A stretch of DNA of 64,000 nt from an uncultured Parvularculaceae bacterium (GTDB lineage: Bacteria; Pseudomonadota; Alphaproteobacteria; Caulobacterales; Parvularculaceae). Below are positions 26,176 through 35,780 of the stretch, piece by piece. A model generated the notes under the pieces. The model was not told the DNA's origin, ran no database searches, and worked only from the letters and a program-made list of their open reading frames with translations. Location of the stretch: assembly GCA_947259375.1 (NCBI GenBank), contig CAMYLZ010000022.1, forward strand, positions 62,001-126,000. The letters are read 5' to 3'. Numbering within the stretch: the first letter of the stretch is position 1; every line of letters begins with the position of its first letter. The position numbers were made by a program, and so were the translations under genes.

Positions 26176-28554
26176 ATGTCAAATGTTGCAGAAATTTTCG
26201 AGACCATGGAATACGGCCCGGCGCCGGAAGATGCGAGCTATGTGCGCGACTGGTTGAAAGCAAAATCCGCCGGCTTTGAGCATTTCATCAATGGCGGTTT
26301 CACCCGCGGCGGCGCCGATCAGCCTATGATCGAAAGCCACAACCCAGCGACCGGCGACAAGCTCGCCGCCTTTCCCGCCGCTGGCGAAGCTGAAGTGAAC
26401 GCCGCCGTCGATGCGGCCAAGGCTGCGTTCCCGAAATGGTCGAAACTTTCGGGCCACCAGCGCGCCAAATATCTCTATGCGCTGGCGCGTCTTATCCAGA
26501 AAAATTCGCGTTTTCTCGCCATCCTCGAAACGCTCGACAATGGCAAGCCGGTCCGCGAGACCCGCGATATCGACATTCCGCTCGTCGCACGCCACTTCTA
26601 CCATCATGCCGGCTGGGCGCAGCTTCAGGAAACGGAATTCTCTGACTACGAACCATTAGGGCCGGTCGGGCAAATCATCCCGTGGAATTTTCCGCTTTTG
26701 ATGCTTGCGTGGAAGATCGCGCCAGCGATCGCCATGGGCAACACGGTGGTCCTTAAGCCGGCTGAATATACGAGCCTGACGGCGCTCTATTTCGCCGAGC
26801 TGTGCAAGGAAGCGCAATTGCCGCCGGGCGTCGTCAACATCATCACCGGCGCGGGCGAAACCGGAAGCCTTATCGTCAACCATCCGGACATCGCCAAGAT
26901 CGCCTTCACCGGATCGACCGATGTCGGCCGCATCATCCGCCGCCAGACAGCCGGTTCCGGCAAAAAGCTCTCGCTAGAGCTTGGCGGCAAATCGCCCTTC
27001 ATCATTTTTGAAGACGCCGATCTCGACGGCGCGGTCGAAGGTCTTGTCGACGCCATCTGGTTTAATCAGGGCCAAGTTTGCTGCGCCGGCTCGCGCCTTC
27101 TCGTTGAGGAAAGCGTCGCCGACAAAGTAACGGAGAAAATCAAGCGCCGCCTGGAAGCATTCCGCATTGGCGATCCGCTCGACAAAGCGGTCGATATGGG
27201 CGCGATTGTCGATCCCGTCCAGCGCGACCGCATTCAGGAACTCGTCAAACAAGGGGAAAAGGAAGGCGGCGAGGTCTGGTGTCCGGACCTCAAAATGCCG
27301 GAAATCGGCTGCTTCTATCCGCCGACGCTGATCTCAGGCGTTTCGCCCAGCAACGTCGTTGCGCGCGAAGAGATTTTCGGACCAGTCCTCACATCCATGT
27401 CGTTCCGCACCCTGAAAGAAGCGATTGATCTCGCCAATAATTCGCGCTACGGCCTTGCCGCGACGATCTGGTCTGAAAATGTCAACCGTGCGCTTGAAGC
27501 CGCGGCGATGGTGAAAGCCGGCGTCGTCTGGATCAACACCACTAACGGCTTTGACGCCGCATGCGGCTTCGGCGGCTATCGCGAATCCGGTTTCGGCCGC
27601 GAAGGCGGGCGCGAAGGCGTTTATGAATATGTGAAGCTGAAAAAAGAATGGGGCGAGGTCGAAACGCCGCCGCCCGCTGTCGAGGTTACTGGCGCGCCTA
27701 GCGTCGTTGAAATCGACCAGACGCCCAAGCAATTCATCGGCGGCAAGCAAAAACGCCCGGACTGGGCGCGCACCATGCCCGTCGCCGCTCATGACGGCTC
27801 TTATGCGGGGCGCGTTTCCCTCGGCAATCGCAAGGATATTCGCGACGCCGTTGAAGCCGCCTTCAAGGCCGAGAGCTGGGGCGCGACCACCGGCCATGCG
27901 CGCGCGCAAATTCTCTATTTCATCGCCGAGAATTTTTCCAAGCGCGCTGACGAGTTCACCAAACGCTTGATGCAGCTCACTGGCGCGACGCGCGGCAAGG
28001 CCCGCGCCGAAGTTGACGCGACCGTCTCGCGGCTCTTCGCCTACGGCGCCTGGGCCGACAAATATGACGGCCTCGCCCATTCGCCGCCGCAACGCAATGT
28101 GGTGCTCGCCATGAACGAGCCGATCGGCATCATCGGCGTCGTCTGCCCCGACGCATCGCCGCTTCTTTCCTTCGTTTCCATGTGGGCCCCTGCGGTCGCC
28201 ATGGGCAACCGCGTCGTGGTCGTGCCGTCAGAACGCCATGCGCTCCTCGCAACGGACTTCTACCAGGTGCTCGAAACCTCGGATGTCCCCGCCGGCGTCG
28301 TCAACATCGTCACCGGCGAGCGTGCGCCGCTGGTCAAAACGCTCGCAGAGCATGATCAGGTCGAAGCGATCTGGCATCACGGGGCCCCAGAGGAATCGCA
28401 ATTTGTCGAGGCGGCCTCAGCCGACAATCTGAAACGCGTGTGGACCAATCAGGGCCGCGCCCGCGACTGGAAATCGCCGCATGCCGGCGAAGGCCGCGAG
28501 TTTTTGCGGCATGCTTCCGAGGTCAAGAATATCTGGCTGCCCTATGGGGATTAG
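26176..28554 (+). CDS. ALDH16-type two-domain aldehyde dehydrogenase
   Basis: 792 residues holding two ALDH modules. The first (about 40-505) is complete: [11 protein letters not shown] near 170-180, the NAD loop FTGSTDVG, catalytic E268 in LELGGKSP and nucleophile C302 in GQVCCAGS. The second (about 530-792) keeps the Rossmann-like part ([17 protein letters not shown], then [10 protein letters not shown]) but has no LELGGK glutamate and no GQxC cysteine, and ends with [10 protein letters not shown] and IWLPYGD. That layout is the ALDH16 family, whose physiological substrate is unsettled. The position 7 bases after deoC points to acetaldehyde oxidation to acetate or another product of deoxyribose breakdown. 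Confidence 0.88.
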   Translation: MSNVAEIFETMEYGPAPEDASYVRDWLKAKSAGFEHFINGGFTRGGADQPMIESHNPATGDKLAAFPAAGEAEVNAAVDAAKAAFPKWSKLSGHQRAKYLYALARLIQKNSRFLAILETLDNGKPVRETRDIDIPLVARHFYHHAGWAQLQETEFSDYEPLGPVGQIIPWNFPLLMLAWKIAPAIAMGNTVVLKPAEYTSLTALYFAELCKEAQLPPGVVNIITGAGETGSLIVNHPDIAKIAFTGSTDVGRIIRRQTAGSGKKLSLELGGKSPFIIFEDADLDGAVEGLVDAIWFNQGQVCCAGSRLLVEESVADKVTEKIKRRLEAFRIGDPLDKAVDMGAIVDPVQRDRIQELVKQGEKEGGEVWCPDLKMPEIGCFYPPTLISGVSPSNVVAREEIFGPVLTSMSFRTLKEAIDLANNSRYGLAATIWSENVNRALEAAAMVKAGVVWINTTNGFDAACGFGGYRESGFGREGGREGVYEYVKLKKEWGEVETPPPAVEVTGAPSVVEIDQTPKQFIGGKQKRPDWARTMPVAAHDGSYAGRVSLGNRKDIRDAVEAAFKAESWGATTGHARAQILYFIAENFSKRADEFTKRLMQLTGATRGKARAEVDATVSRLFAYGAWADKYDGLAHSPPQRNVVLAMNEPIGIIGVVCPDASPLLSFVSMWAPAVAMGNRVVVVPSERHALLATDFYQVLETSDVPAGVVNIVTGERAPLVKTLAEHDQVEAIWHHGAPEESQFVEAASADNLKRVWTNQGRARDWKSPHAGEGREFLRHASEVKNIWLPYGD

Positions 28555-28649
28555 GGCGTGTAAAGGGGCGGGCTCATCAAAGAAAAATCAACCGTCTTCA
28601 TTGCAGGCCTGACCCGCAACCCAACGGCAACCTCGGTGATTGCCGTCGG

Positions 28650-28670
28650 ATCCTGAATCAAGTTCAGGAT
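28650..28670. repeat. Short inverted repeat after the deo operon
   Basis: ATCCTGAA and TTCAGGAT are exact 8-base arms around TCAAG, followed by GACG. This 'CTGAA-CAAG-TTCAG' sequence is, from memory, common in intergenic gaps of alphaproteobacterial genomes, so it may be a dispersed palindromic repeat. Its place about 95 bases after the ALDH stop would also suit transcript-end formation. There is no T-run. Confidence 0.5.
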
Positions 28671-28708
28671 GACGCTTTGGATTTGAAAAGCCGAAACTCG
28701 CTCTTTTC

Positions 28709-29065
28709 TCAATCATTAGATTGTTGAGGCAAATTCAAACGCGCGCTGCGGCCATCGACCCGTAGCCAAAGCGCGAGCACCAGCCATGCAAATAGCGTGA
28801 AGCATATTATGATGCCCGATATTCGACTGGATTGTTCCCAGCTAAAAGAATGCTCGCTAAAAATGACTGGGCCTAACACCCCAAAAATGAGAATGTTCTG
28901 AACAACCGCCAACGCAACAGCAACCGCAGTAACCAGCTGTTCTTCGAAAACTGTTTTGTCGGGAAATAAGCTTGAGAAACTATTCACCAGCGCAGCACGC
29001 ATTACCACCGGCCAAAACAGAAACCATCCACCCAACAGGCTGCTTTCCAAAATGTTAGAAACCAT
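28709..29065 (-). CDS. Hypothetical small membrane protein
   Basis: 118 residues with three predicted helices (about 10-25, 45-70 and 80-103) and short charged ends; the C terminus RVDGRSARLNLPQQSND is probably cytoplasmic. I recognise no family. Codon use looks less GC-rich than the neighbouring genes, with many A/T third positions, which may mark later acquisition. It is placed just downstream (11 bases) of the allantoicase stop on the same strand, so it could be the last gene of the alc-uraD-puuE operon. Confidence 0.5.
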   Translation of the reverse strand: MVSNILESSLLGGWFLFWPVVMRAALVNSFSSLFPDKTVFEEQLVTAVAVALAVVQNILIFGVLGPVIFSEHSFSWEQSSRISGIIICFTLFAWLVLALWLRVDGRSARLNLPQQSND

Positions 29066-29076
29066 TAAACAGCACC

Positions 29077-30060
29077 TTACCTCACTTTTCGCCCAAACAA
29101 CCGCAACCGGCTGACCCCGCCATCGGGAATGATATTGAGGCGGACGAAACGCACGGCCTCGTGTTTCTCGATTTCTGACGCGAACACATGCTTGGCGTCC
29201 GCCTTCAATTTTTGTTCCGGCAAGATCACCGGCCAGTTCTCAGCGCCGGCCAGCGCTTCTTCGTCGCTTAATTCATCGCCGCAGGCCTGAATGAAGCAGC
29301 GGTCCGGGTAATTGCCCTTGAAGTGCGCGGTGTCGACGATGATCTTCTCGATGACGCCGGGATGGCCGAGTTTTAACACCGCCCAGTCATGGCCAGGCTC
29401 GCGCCGGCGGCGCGTTTCCCAGCCATCGCCCATATTCACGCCGCGCCCTGGCGCGATCATGTTGGCGACGCGCCCGAAATGCTCGTCATTAGCGCCGAGC
29501 CCGCGCCCGCCCCACTCCATGGCGGCCAGATCGATCACTTCATCGGCGCCGACACTCGACCAGTCAATGTCGACGGTTCCATAAACCCGTAAGCGCGCGA
29601 CGCCGCCATCGGGAAAAATGTTGAGCCGCACATGGGTCCAGACTTGATTATTCTCAATAGCGATGAACCTGCGATCGTCGCCCTTTAGGTCTGTCCGTTC
29701 AACAAGCGGCGTCCAGGACATGCCCCCCGCCGGAACGTCATCACTGCAGTTGCAAACCTCAATCGATGCCGCCGGCGGATAATTGCCGGTAAAATGGCGC
29801 GTGTCGATTTCGAGACCGGCGATGCGGCCCGGCCAGCCCAGCTTCACGACGCACCAGTCATGGCCGGGCGTTCGTTTACGTCGGCTTTCCCAGCCATCCA
29901 TCCATTTTCCGTGCTCGTCATATTTATCCGGAATGAAGATGGGATCGGCGGGCGAGATCAACCGCGATTTGTCCGCAAAAAAATCATCCGTCGCGTAAAC
30001 AACCTCGCCTCCAAGCCGCGGCTGGGCGAGATCGACAAGTTTCGAAAAATCAGACGACAT
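29077..30060 (-). CDS. alc: Allantoicase
   Basis: 327-residue enzyme hydrolysing allantoate to ureidoglycolate and urea. The protein is an internal duplication: DDFFADKSRLISP, GWESRRKRTPGHDW and DTRHFTGNYP in the first half are echoed by DEHFGRVANMIAPG, GWETRRRREPGHDW and DTAHFKGNYP in the second, as in known allantoicases. The ATG at 30060 overlaps the uraD stop (TGATG); a TTG one codon earlier is also possible. Third gene of puuE-uraD-alc. Confidence 0.95.
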   Translation of the reverse strand: MSSDFSKLVDLAQPRLGGEVVYATDDFFADKSRLISPADPIFIPDKYDEHGKWMDGWESRRKRTPGHDWCVVKLGWPGRIAGLEIDTRHFTGNYPPAASIEVCNCSDDVPAGGMSWTPLVERTDLKGDDRRFIAIENNQVWTHVRLNIFPDGGVARLRVYGTVDIDWSSVGADEVIDLAAMEWGGRGLGANDEHFGRVANMIAPGRGVNMGDGWETRRRREPGHDWAVLKLGHPGVIEKIIVDTAHFKGNYPDRCFIQACGDELSDEEALAGAENWPVILPEQKLKADAKHVFASEIEKHEAVRFVRLNIIPDGGVSRLRLFGRKVR

Positions 30061-30584
30061 CAATTGATACCTGCTATGACGGAAAGGCGAATGGCGGCAA
30101 TGCGATGAATCTGTTCAATCGCTGCTGCAAATTCCTTATCTGCGTCATTGTCAATGCGCTGGCGAAACGCCAGCAAGATACTTTTGCGGTCATGACCCTT
30201 GACCGCAATGATGAATGGAAAGCCGAATTTTTCGTTGTAGCGTTCATTCAAGGTCATGAACTCGGCGAATTCCTCCGGGCTGCATTGATCGAGCCCGGCG
30301 CCTTTTTGTTCGGAATTCGATTCATCCGTCATCTCACCGGCGATGGCGGCGCGACCGGCGAGTTCGGGGTGTGCGCGGATCAGCGCCAATTGCCTTTCGC
30401 TGCCCGCCTCGTCAACGGCGGCACGCATCAACGCCCGCAAGGCGGAGAGCTCATCCGCTTCGGCTTTTTGCACGCGCGGCCAGACGGCATCGGCGACCCA
30501 TGGCGAAGCCTCGTAAACGCCGCCAAATATATCGAGAAACTGCTGCTTGTTCATGGCGCTCGGCGCCGGATTGAATTTCGTCAT
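30060..30584 (-). CDS. uraD: OHCU decarboxylase
   Basis: 174-residue 2-oxo-4-hydroxy-4-carboxy-5-ureidoimidazoline decarboxylase, which makes (S)-allantoin in urate breakdown. The family signature AHPELAG with the catalytic His region, NERYNEKFGFPFI and the C-terminal EIQ/IEQIHRIAAIRL helix are present. The ATG at 30584 overlaps the puuE stop as ATGA and the stop overlaps the alc start, so the three are translationally coupled. HiuH, which makes its substrate, is encoded divergently 1 kb away rather than fused. Confidence 0.94.
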   Translation of the reverse strand: MTKFNPAPSAMNKQQFLDIFGGVYEASPWVADAVWPRVQKAEADELSALRALMRAAVDEAGSERQLALIRAHPELAGRAAIAGEMTDESNSEQKGAGLDQCSPEEFAEFMTLNERYNEKFGFPFIIAVKGHDRKSILLAFRQRIDNDADKEFAAAIEQIHRIAAIRLSVIAGIN

Positions 30585-31504
30585 GATGTTGATTGAGACG
30601 CCGGGTGATGTTTCATCCAGTGATTGGCGATATCGATGCGGCGGCAAAACCAGACATCCGGCTTGTCCGCAACATATCTTACAAACCGCTCTAGCGCCGC
30701 AAAGCGTCCTGGCCGCCCGATGATGCGGCCATGCAGCCCGATGGACATCATTTTCGGCGCCGTCTCGCCTTCTGCATAAAGAACGTCAAACGAGTCTCGC
30801 AAATAGGCGAAAAACTGATCGCCCGAATTAAACCCTTGCGCCGTCGCAAACCGCATATCGTTGGCGTCGAGCGTATAAGGAACAATAAGATGGTCCTTGC
30901 CCTCGACCCTGGCCCAGAATGGCAAATCGTCGCTATAGTCATCCGCGTCATAGGCAAAGCCGCCATGCTCGACCACCAACCGGCGCGTATTGGGACTGGT
31001 GCGCCCGGTATACCACCCAAGCGGGGCCGCGCCGGTCAGCGACTTGATGATCTGCACCGCTTCAGCGATATGCGCGTGCTCCATGTCTTCAGGCACATGC
31101 TGGTAATTGATCCATTTGAGCCCGTGCGAACAGATTTCATGCCCGTCCAACAAAAACTCATCCACAACGCACGGATTGCGCTCCAGCGCGGTTGCGACCG
31201 CGAACACGGTTATCGGAATCCGGAAGTCCCGAAACAGCTTGATCAATCGCCAAACGCCCGCACGTGAGCCATATTCATAGATCGACTCCATACTCATATG
31301 GCGCGCGCCCTTGACCTCCGGCGCATTAATAATCTCAGACAGAAACGTCTCCGCCCCCGCATCGCCATGCAACACGGCGTTCTCGCCGCCTTCTTCGTAA
31401 TTGACGACAAATTGCACAGCGATTTTCGCACCGCCCGGCCAGCCCGCATGCGGCGGCGCGCCTTTGTAGCCGGCAAGGTCTCTCGGATAGCTGTCGTCGG
31501 TCAT
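30581..31504 (-). CDS. puuE: Allantoinase PuuE (polysaccharide deacetylase fold)
   Basis: 307-residue metal-independent-type allantoinase of the NodB/polysaccharide-deacetylase superfamily, opening allantoin to allantoate. YPRDLAGYKGAPPHAGWPGG at the start, NYEEGGE, SMESIYEYGSRAGVWR, EICSHGLKWI, GWYTGRTSPNTRRL and YDADDYSDDLPFW are the PuuE hallmarks. It differs from dihydroorotase-type AllB allantoinases. First gene of the minus-strand operon, facing hiuH across a 112-base gap. Confidence 0.94.
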   Translation of the reverse strand: MTDDSYPRDLAGYKGAPPHAGWPGGAKIAVQFVVNYEEGGENAVLHGDAGAETFLSEIINAPEVKGARHMSMESIYEYGSRAGVWRLIKLFRDFRIPITVFAVATALERNPCVVDEFLLDGHEICSHGLKWINYQHVPEDMEHAHIAEAVQIIKSLTGAAPLGWYTGRTSPNTRRLVVEHGGFAYDADDYSDDLPFWARVEGKDHLIVPYTLDANDMRFATAQGFNSGDQFFAYLRDSFDVLYAEGETAPKMMSIGLHGRIIGRPGRFAALERFVRYVADKPDVWFCRRIDIANHWMKHHPASQSTS

Positions 31505-31571
31505 GGCGCCATCAAAATCGCGTAAACACTCAAAAATTTGGAAGCAACTGTTATGGCGGGCGCCGGCTATT

Positions 31572-31581
31572 TTGTCTACAA
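31572..31581. promoter_or_regulatory. GntR-like operator candidate in the puuE/hiuH gap
   Basis: TTGTCTACAA is an imperfect palindrome (TTGT and ACAA arms around CT) of the form used by FCD-class GntR repressors. It lies 67 bases from puuE and 35 bases from hiuH, so one repressor could control both purine operons. No purine regulator gene is in the window; the match is a short one and may be chance. Confidence 0.4.
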
Positions 31582-31616
31582 TATCCGGCTAACGATAAGA
31601 AACGCGCGATGGAAAA

Positions 31617-31973
31617 ATGGCCGGCCTGACAACGCATATTCTCGACCTGACGCATGGCGTCCCCGCCGCAGGCGTGCGCATCGTTCTGAGCGCTGAAGAG
31701 GCCCCGGGCGGTTTTGCGCCCATCAAGGAAATCACCACCAATGAGGACGGGCGCGCGCCAGCACCGCTGATTGACGCCGCCGATGTCAAAGCCGGCGCCT
31801 ACCGGCTCGATTTCCACATTGGCGACTATTTTCGGCGCAAGGGAATCGTCCTCGACGAACCGGCCTTTCTGGACATTATTCCCATCGCCTTCGCCATCGC
31901 CGATCCGCAAGCACACTATCACGTGCCGTTGCTTGTATCGCCCTATGGCTACAGCACATATAGAGGAAGCTGA
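31617..31973 (+). CDS. hiuH: 5-hydroxyisourate hydrolase (transthyretin-like)
   Basis: 118-residue enzyme that hydrolyses 5-hydroxyisourate, the product of urate oxidation, to OHCU. The N-terminal LTTHILDLTHG has catalytic H7, a mid Arg lies in the NEDGRAP segment, and the protein ends in the diagnostic YRGS tetrapeptide (115-118) that separates HIU hydrolases from transthyretin. No signal peptide, so it is cytosolic. It opens the plus-strand purine operon, 3 bases before xdhA. Confidence 0.95.
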   Translation: MAGLTTHILDLTHGVPAAGVRIVLSAEEAPGGFAPIKEITTNEDGRAPAPLIDAADVKAGAYRLDFHIGDYFRRKGIVLDEPAFLDIIPIAFAIADPQAHYHVPLLVSPYGYSTYRGS

Positions 31974-31976
31974 AGT

Positions 31977-33443
31977 TTGAACGACTGCGTCCAATTTGTA
32001 CTCGACGGAAAGATTGTCGAAGCCCGAAACGTCGACCCGACGACAACTGTCCTGCAATATCTGCGGCGCGAATTGCGCCGGACCGGAACCAAAGAAGGCT
32101 GCGCAGAAGGCGATTGCGGCGCTTGCACGGTTGCGATCGGCGAACTGAAAAACGAGGAGATCGAATATCGCGCTATCAATGCCTGTATTGTATTCCTGCC
32201 GACGCTGAACGGGAAAGAGTTGGTGACGGTCGAAAGCCTCTCGAAAGACGGCGTTCTGCACCCGGCGCAACAGGCAATGGTTGATTGCCATGGCTCTCAA
32301 TGCGGCTTTTGCACGCCCGGTTTCATCATGTCGCTGTTCGTCCAATATGAAAAAGGCGCGCGGAGCGATCGCAATTCCCTATGCGATGCGCTTGCGGGAA
32401 ATTTGTGCCGCTGCACTGGCTATGGGCCAATTCTCGATGCCGGCCGGAGCATGAGCGAATTGCCTGCGGCGCCCCTGCGTCACGCGCAGGCGGAGACGAT
32501 CCGATTGCTGACCAATATTTCCCGGCATGACGGTCTTGCGCTGCCTTACGGCAACGAAGGTCAAATCTACCATTATCATGCGCCCAAGACGCTCGATGCG
32601 CTGTTGCAGCTTCGGGCCGAATACCTCGACGCAGTGCTTGTCGCCGGCGCGACGGATGTCGGGTTGTGGGTGACAAAACAACACCGCAAACTCGGGACTG
32701 TCATTGCCTTGAACGAGGTTTCCGATCTCAAATTTGTCGACGAAACCGCCGACGGCCTCGAAATCGGCGCCATGACGCCTTATGCGGACGCTCATAAAGC
32801 GCTCGCGCAATGGCATCCCGATTTCGGAGAAGTCGTGCGGCGCCTTGGCTCTGCCCAGATCAGGAACAGCGGCACTATCGGCGGCAATATCGCCAACGGC
32901 TCTCCCATTGGCGACACCATGCCCTTGCTCATCGCTGGCGGCGCACGCCTCCGTTTGCGCAGCATCCGCGGAGCACGCGACATTCCGCTTGAGGATTTTT
33001 TCATCGCTTACGGCGAGCAGGACCTTCGCGACGACGAGATTGTGGAGCGCATTTTCCTGCCGCACCTCGCCAAAGGCGCGCATTTCCGCGCATACAAGAT
33101 ATCGAAACGCTTCGATCAGGATATCTCCGCCCTTTGCGCAGCATTCAACTTCACAATCGACGATGGGCGCGTTAGCGCGGTGCGCGTCGCGTTTGGCGGC
33201 ATGGCGGCGACGCCAAAGCGAGCAATCAAATGCGAAGCGGCGCTCAAGGGCGCCGAATGGTCGCGTGCGTCTATAGAAACAGCCGCAGCTGTGCTCAGCG
33301 AAGATTTCGTACCGATTACCGACATGCGCGCCTCTGCGGATTATCGGATGACGGCGGCGGAGAACCTGTTGCGCAAGGCTTTTCTGGAATTTGACGGCGC
33401 CGAAGCACGCGTTCTGAAGCCGGTGGCGGTCGCGCATGGATAA
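31977..33443 (+). CDS. xdhA: Xanthine dehydrogenase small subunit (Fe-S/FAD)
   Basis: 488-residue electron-transfer subunit. Plant-type 2Fe-2S cysteines C42, C47, C50 and C70 come first, then the second 2Fe-2S domain with C109, C112, C144 and C146 (CGFC, CRCTGYG), then a FAD domain from about 190 with IRNSGTIGGNIANGSPIGD. Electrons from purine hydroxylation pass through it to NAD+. Start TTG at 31977 with GAGGAAG upstream; no ATG fits. It overlaps xdhB by 8 bases. Confidence 0.95.
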   Translation: MNDCVQFVLDGKIVEARNVDPTTTVLQYLRRELRRTGTKEGCAEGDCGACTVAIGELKNEEIEYRAINACIVFLPTLNGKELVTVESLSKDGVLHPAQQAMVDCHGSQCGFCTPGFIMSLFVQYEKGARSDRNSLCDALAGNLCRCTGYGPILDAGRSMSELPAAPLRHAQAETIRLLTNISRHDGLALPYGNEGQIYHYHAPKTLDALLQLRAEYLDAVLVAGATDVGLWVTKQHRKLGTVIALNEVSDLKFVDETADGLEIGAMTPYADAHKALAQWHPDFGEVVRRLGSAQIRNSGTIGGNIANGSPIGDTMPLLIAGGARLRLRSIRGARDIPLEDFFIAYGEQDLRDDEIVERIFLPHLAKGAHFRAYKISKRFDQDISALCAAFNFTIDDGRVSAVRVAFGGMAATPKRAIKCEAALKGAEWSRASIETAAAVLSEDFVPITDMRASADYRMTAAENLLRKAFLEFDGAEARVLKPVAVAHG

Positions 33444-35778
33444 GCCCCTCGACATCATTGCACCGGAAGGTCGTATCAAGGGCGATGTCAGCCTATCTGT
33501 TCCGCATGACAGCGCCGAAAAGCATGTCACGGGCGCCGCGCTCTATACGGATGACATTCCTGAATTTTCAAACCAGTTGCACATCTATATCGCCAAGAGC
33601 AATGTCGCCCGCGGGCGTATTTCGACGTTTGACCTTGCGCCGGTCCGTGCTGCGCCTGGTGTTGCCGCTGTCCTGACGGCGGACGATATTCCGGGCGTCA
33701 ATGATTACAGCCCGATCGCCGGCGACGACCCCCTTTTCGCTGAAGGCGAGGTTTTTTACGCCGGCCAGCCTCTCTTCGCCGTCGCCGCCGAAAGCCTTGC
33801 CCAAGCGCGCGCCGCCGCCGCGCTGGCCGTGGTTGCATATGACAAAATGCAACCACTTGTCACAATAGCCGACGCACGCGAAGCCGGCGCGCATTTAGAC
33901 TTGGCCGCGCCCATGCGCCTCGGCGACGCAGGCAGTGCGCTTGCAACCGCCGCCCTTCATGCAACCGGCTGGCGCAAGATCGGCGGGCAGGATCATTTCT
34001 ACCTCGAAGGACAAGCTGCATTCGCCATTCCAAAGGAAGGCGGCGACGTTCATGTCTACTCGTCCACGCAAAACCCAACCGAGGGGCAGCATGTGATCGC
34101 CCGCGTGCTCGGCGTTCCGCAAAATGCGGTGACGGTGGAATTGCGGCGCATGGGCGGCGGATTTGGCGGCAAGGAAACGCAACCCTCGCTATTCGCCGCC
34201 ATCGCCGCGCTAACCGCGGTCAAGACCGGACGCCCGGCGAAAGTCACCCTTGACCGTGACGACGATATGATCATGACCGGCAAGCGGCATGATTTCGAAG
34301 TGACTTACGATGTCGGCTTTGACAGCGAAGGCGTTATCGAAGGCGCGAAGTTTAATTTCGAATCGCGCTGCGGTTATTCGGCAGATCTGTCCGCCGCAAT
34401 CAATGACCGCGCGATGTTCCATGCGGACAACGCTTATTTTCTGAAAAACGCAGAGATCGTTTCACACCGCTACCGTACCGACACCGTGTCGAATACGGCG
34501 TTTCGCGGGTTTGGCGGCCCACAAGGCATGATCGCCATTGAGTGCGCGATGGACGAGGCGGCGTTTGCACTTGGCCTCGACCCTTTCGATATCCGAATCC
34601 GGAATATCTACGCCGCGATTGACCGAAACGAGACGCCTTACGGTCAAAAAGTCGAAGACTCCATCGCTCGAGAATTGATGGAAACGCTGGCGGAACAGGC
34701 TGATTATCGCGCCCGGCGCCGTCAAATTGATGACTTCAACAAAGCGAACGACATCCTCAAAAAAGGCATCGCCCTCACCCCAGTCAAGTTCGGCATTTCC
34801 TTCACGACGACGCACCTGAATCAGGCCGGCGCGCTCATCCATATCTATACGGATGGTAGCATCTTTTTGAACCATGGCGGCACAGAGATGGGCCAGGGCC
34901 TGATGACAAAGGTGGCGCAAATCGTCGCCCATGAATTTCAGGTTGATATTGATCGCATCAAGATCAGCGCCACCGCCACCGACAAAGTGCCGAACACATC
35001 GGCGACCGCCGCGTCATCGGGTTCCGACATTAACGGCATGGCGGCGCGCGCCGCCGCGATTACGATCAAGAAGCGTCTGATGTCGTTTGCCTCTGAAACT
35101 TACGGCTGTTCACCGGCAAGCGTCGTTTTCGACAATAACAAGGTCCATGCGGGCGGCGAAGTCATCGATTTTGCCGATCTCGTGAAAGCCGCCTATTTCG
35201 CCCGGGTTTCCCTTTCATCGACCGGCTATTATCGCACGCCGAAAATCCATTATGACAAGGCAAAACAAAAAGGCAGGCCATTTTATTATTTTGCTTATGG
35301 CGCATGCGTAAGCGAAGTCGTTATCGATACGCTGACCGGCGAGAACCGCGTCTTACGCGCTGACATCCTCCATGATGTCGGCCGACCTTTGAACCCGGCG
35401 GTCGATTATGGTCAGATCGAAGGCGGGTTCATGCAAGGCCTCGGCTGGCTGACCACGGAAGAAATCGTTTACGATGAGGCCGGCAACCTCAAGACCCATG
35501 CTCCGTCTACATATAAAATACCGACTGCGAGCGACCGGCCGGAAATCCTGAATATCGCGATATGGAAACACGGTGAGAACCGCGAGGACACAATCCACAA
35601 ATCGAAAGCCGTGGGCGAGCCGCCGCTGATGCTTGCGATCTCCGCCTTCTCGGCGCTTGGCCAGGCGGTGACGGCGGCGGCGGACCATAAGGCATGCGCG
35701 CGGCTGAACGCCCCGGCAACGCCCGAAGAAATTCTTCGCGCAATCAAGGAAGCGCGCCAGCGCGCGGCGCAAGCCTAG
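33436..35778 (+). CDS. xdhB: Xanthine dehydrogenase molybdenum subunit
   Basis: 780-residue Mo-cofactor subunit converting hypoxanthine to xanthine to urate. RMGGGFGGKETQPS near 236-250, AFRGFGGPQG, the Moco-binding NHGGTEMGQGL, GSDINGMAARAA and the catalytic glutamate in VGEPPLMLA near the C terminus are all in place. It lies between xdhA (8-base overlap) and xdhC (2-base gap). Size matches bacterial XdhB (about 770-780). Confidence 0.96.
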   Translation: MDKPLDIIAPEGRIKGDVSLSVPHDSAEKHVTGAALYTDDIPEFSNQLHIYIAKSNVARGRISTFDLAPVRAAPGVAAVLTADDIPGVNDYSPIAGDDPLFAEGEVFYAGQPLFAVAAESLAQARAAAALAVVAYDKMQPLVTIADAREAGAHLDLAAPMRLGDAGSALATAALHATGWRKIGGQDHFYLEGQAAFAIPKEGGDVHVYSSTQNPTEGQHVIARVLGVPQNAVTVELRRMGGGFGGKETQPSLFAAIAALTAVKTGRPAKVTLDRDDDMIMTGKRHDFEVTYDVGFDSEGVIEGAKFNFESRCGYSADLSAAINDRAMFHADNAYFLKNAEIVSHRYRTDTVSNTAFRGFGGPQGMIAIECAMDEAAFALGLDPFDIRIRNIYAAIDRNETPYGQKVEDSIARELMETLAEQADYRARRRQIDDFNKANDILKKGIALTPVKFGISFTTTHLNQAGALIHIYTDGSIFLNHGGTEMGQGLMTKVAQIVAHEFQVDIDRIKISATATDKVPNTSATAASSGSDINGMAARAAAITIKKRLMSFASETYGCSPASVVFDNNKVHAGGEVIDFADLVKAAYFARVSLSSTGYYRTPKIHYDKAKQKGRPFYYFAYGACVSEVVIDTLTGENRVLRADILHDVGRPLNPAVDYGQIEGGFMQGLGWLTTEEIVYDEAGNLKTHAPSTYKIPTASDRPEILNIAIWKHGENREDTIHKSKAVGEPPLMLAISAFSALGQAVTAAADHKACARLNAPATPEEILRAIKEARQRAAQA

Positions 35779-35780
35779 TC

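Noticed and set aside
32379-33530. Minus-strand open frame antisense to xdhA
   Set aside because: No recognisable motif; xdhA on the other strand has all cluster and FAD motifs.
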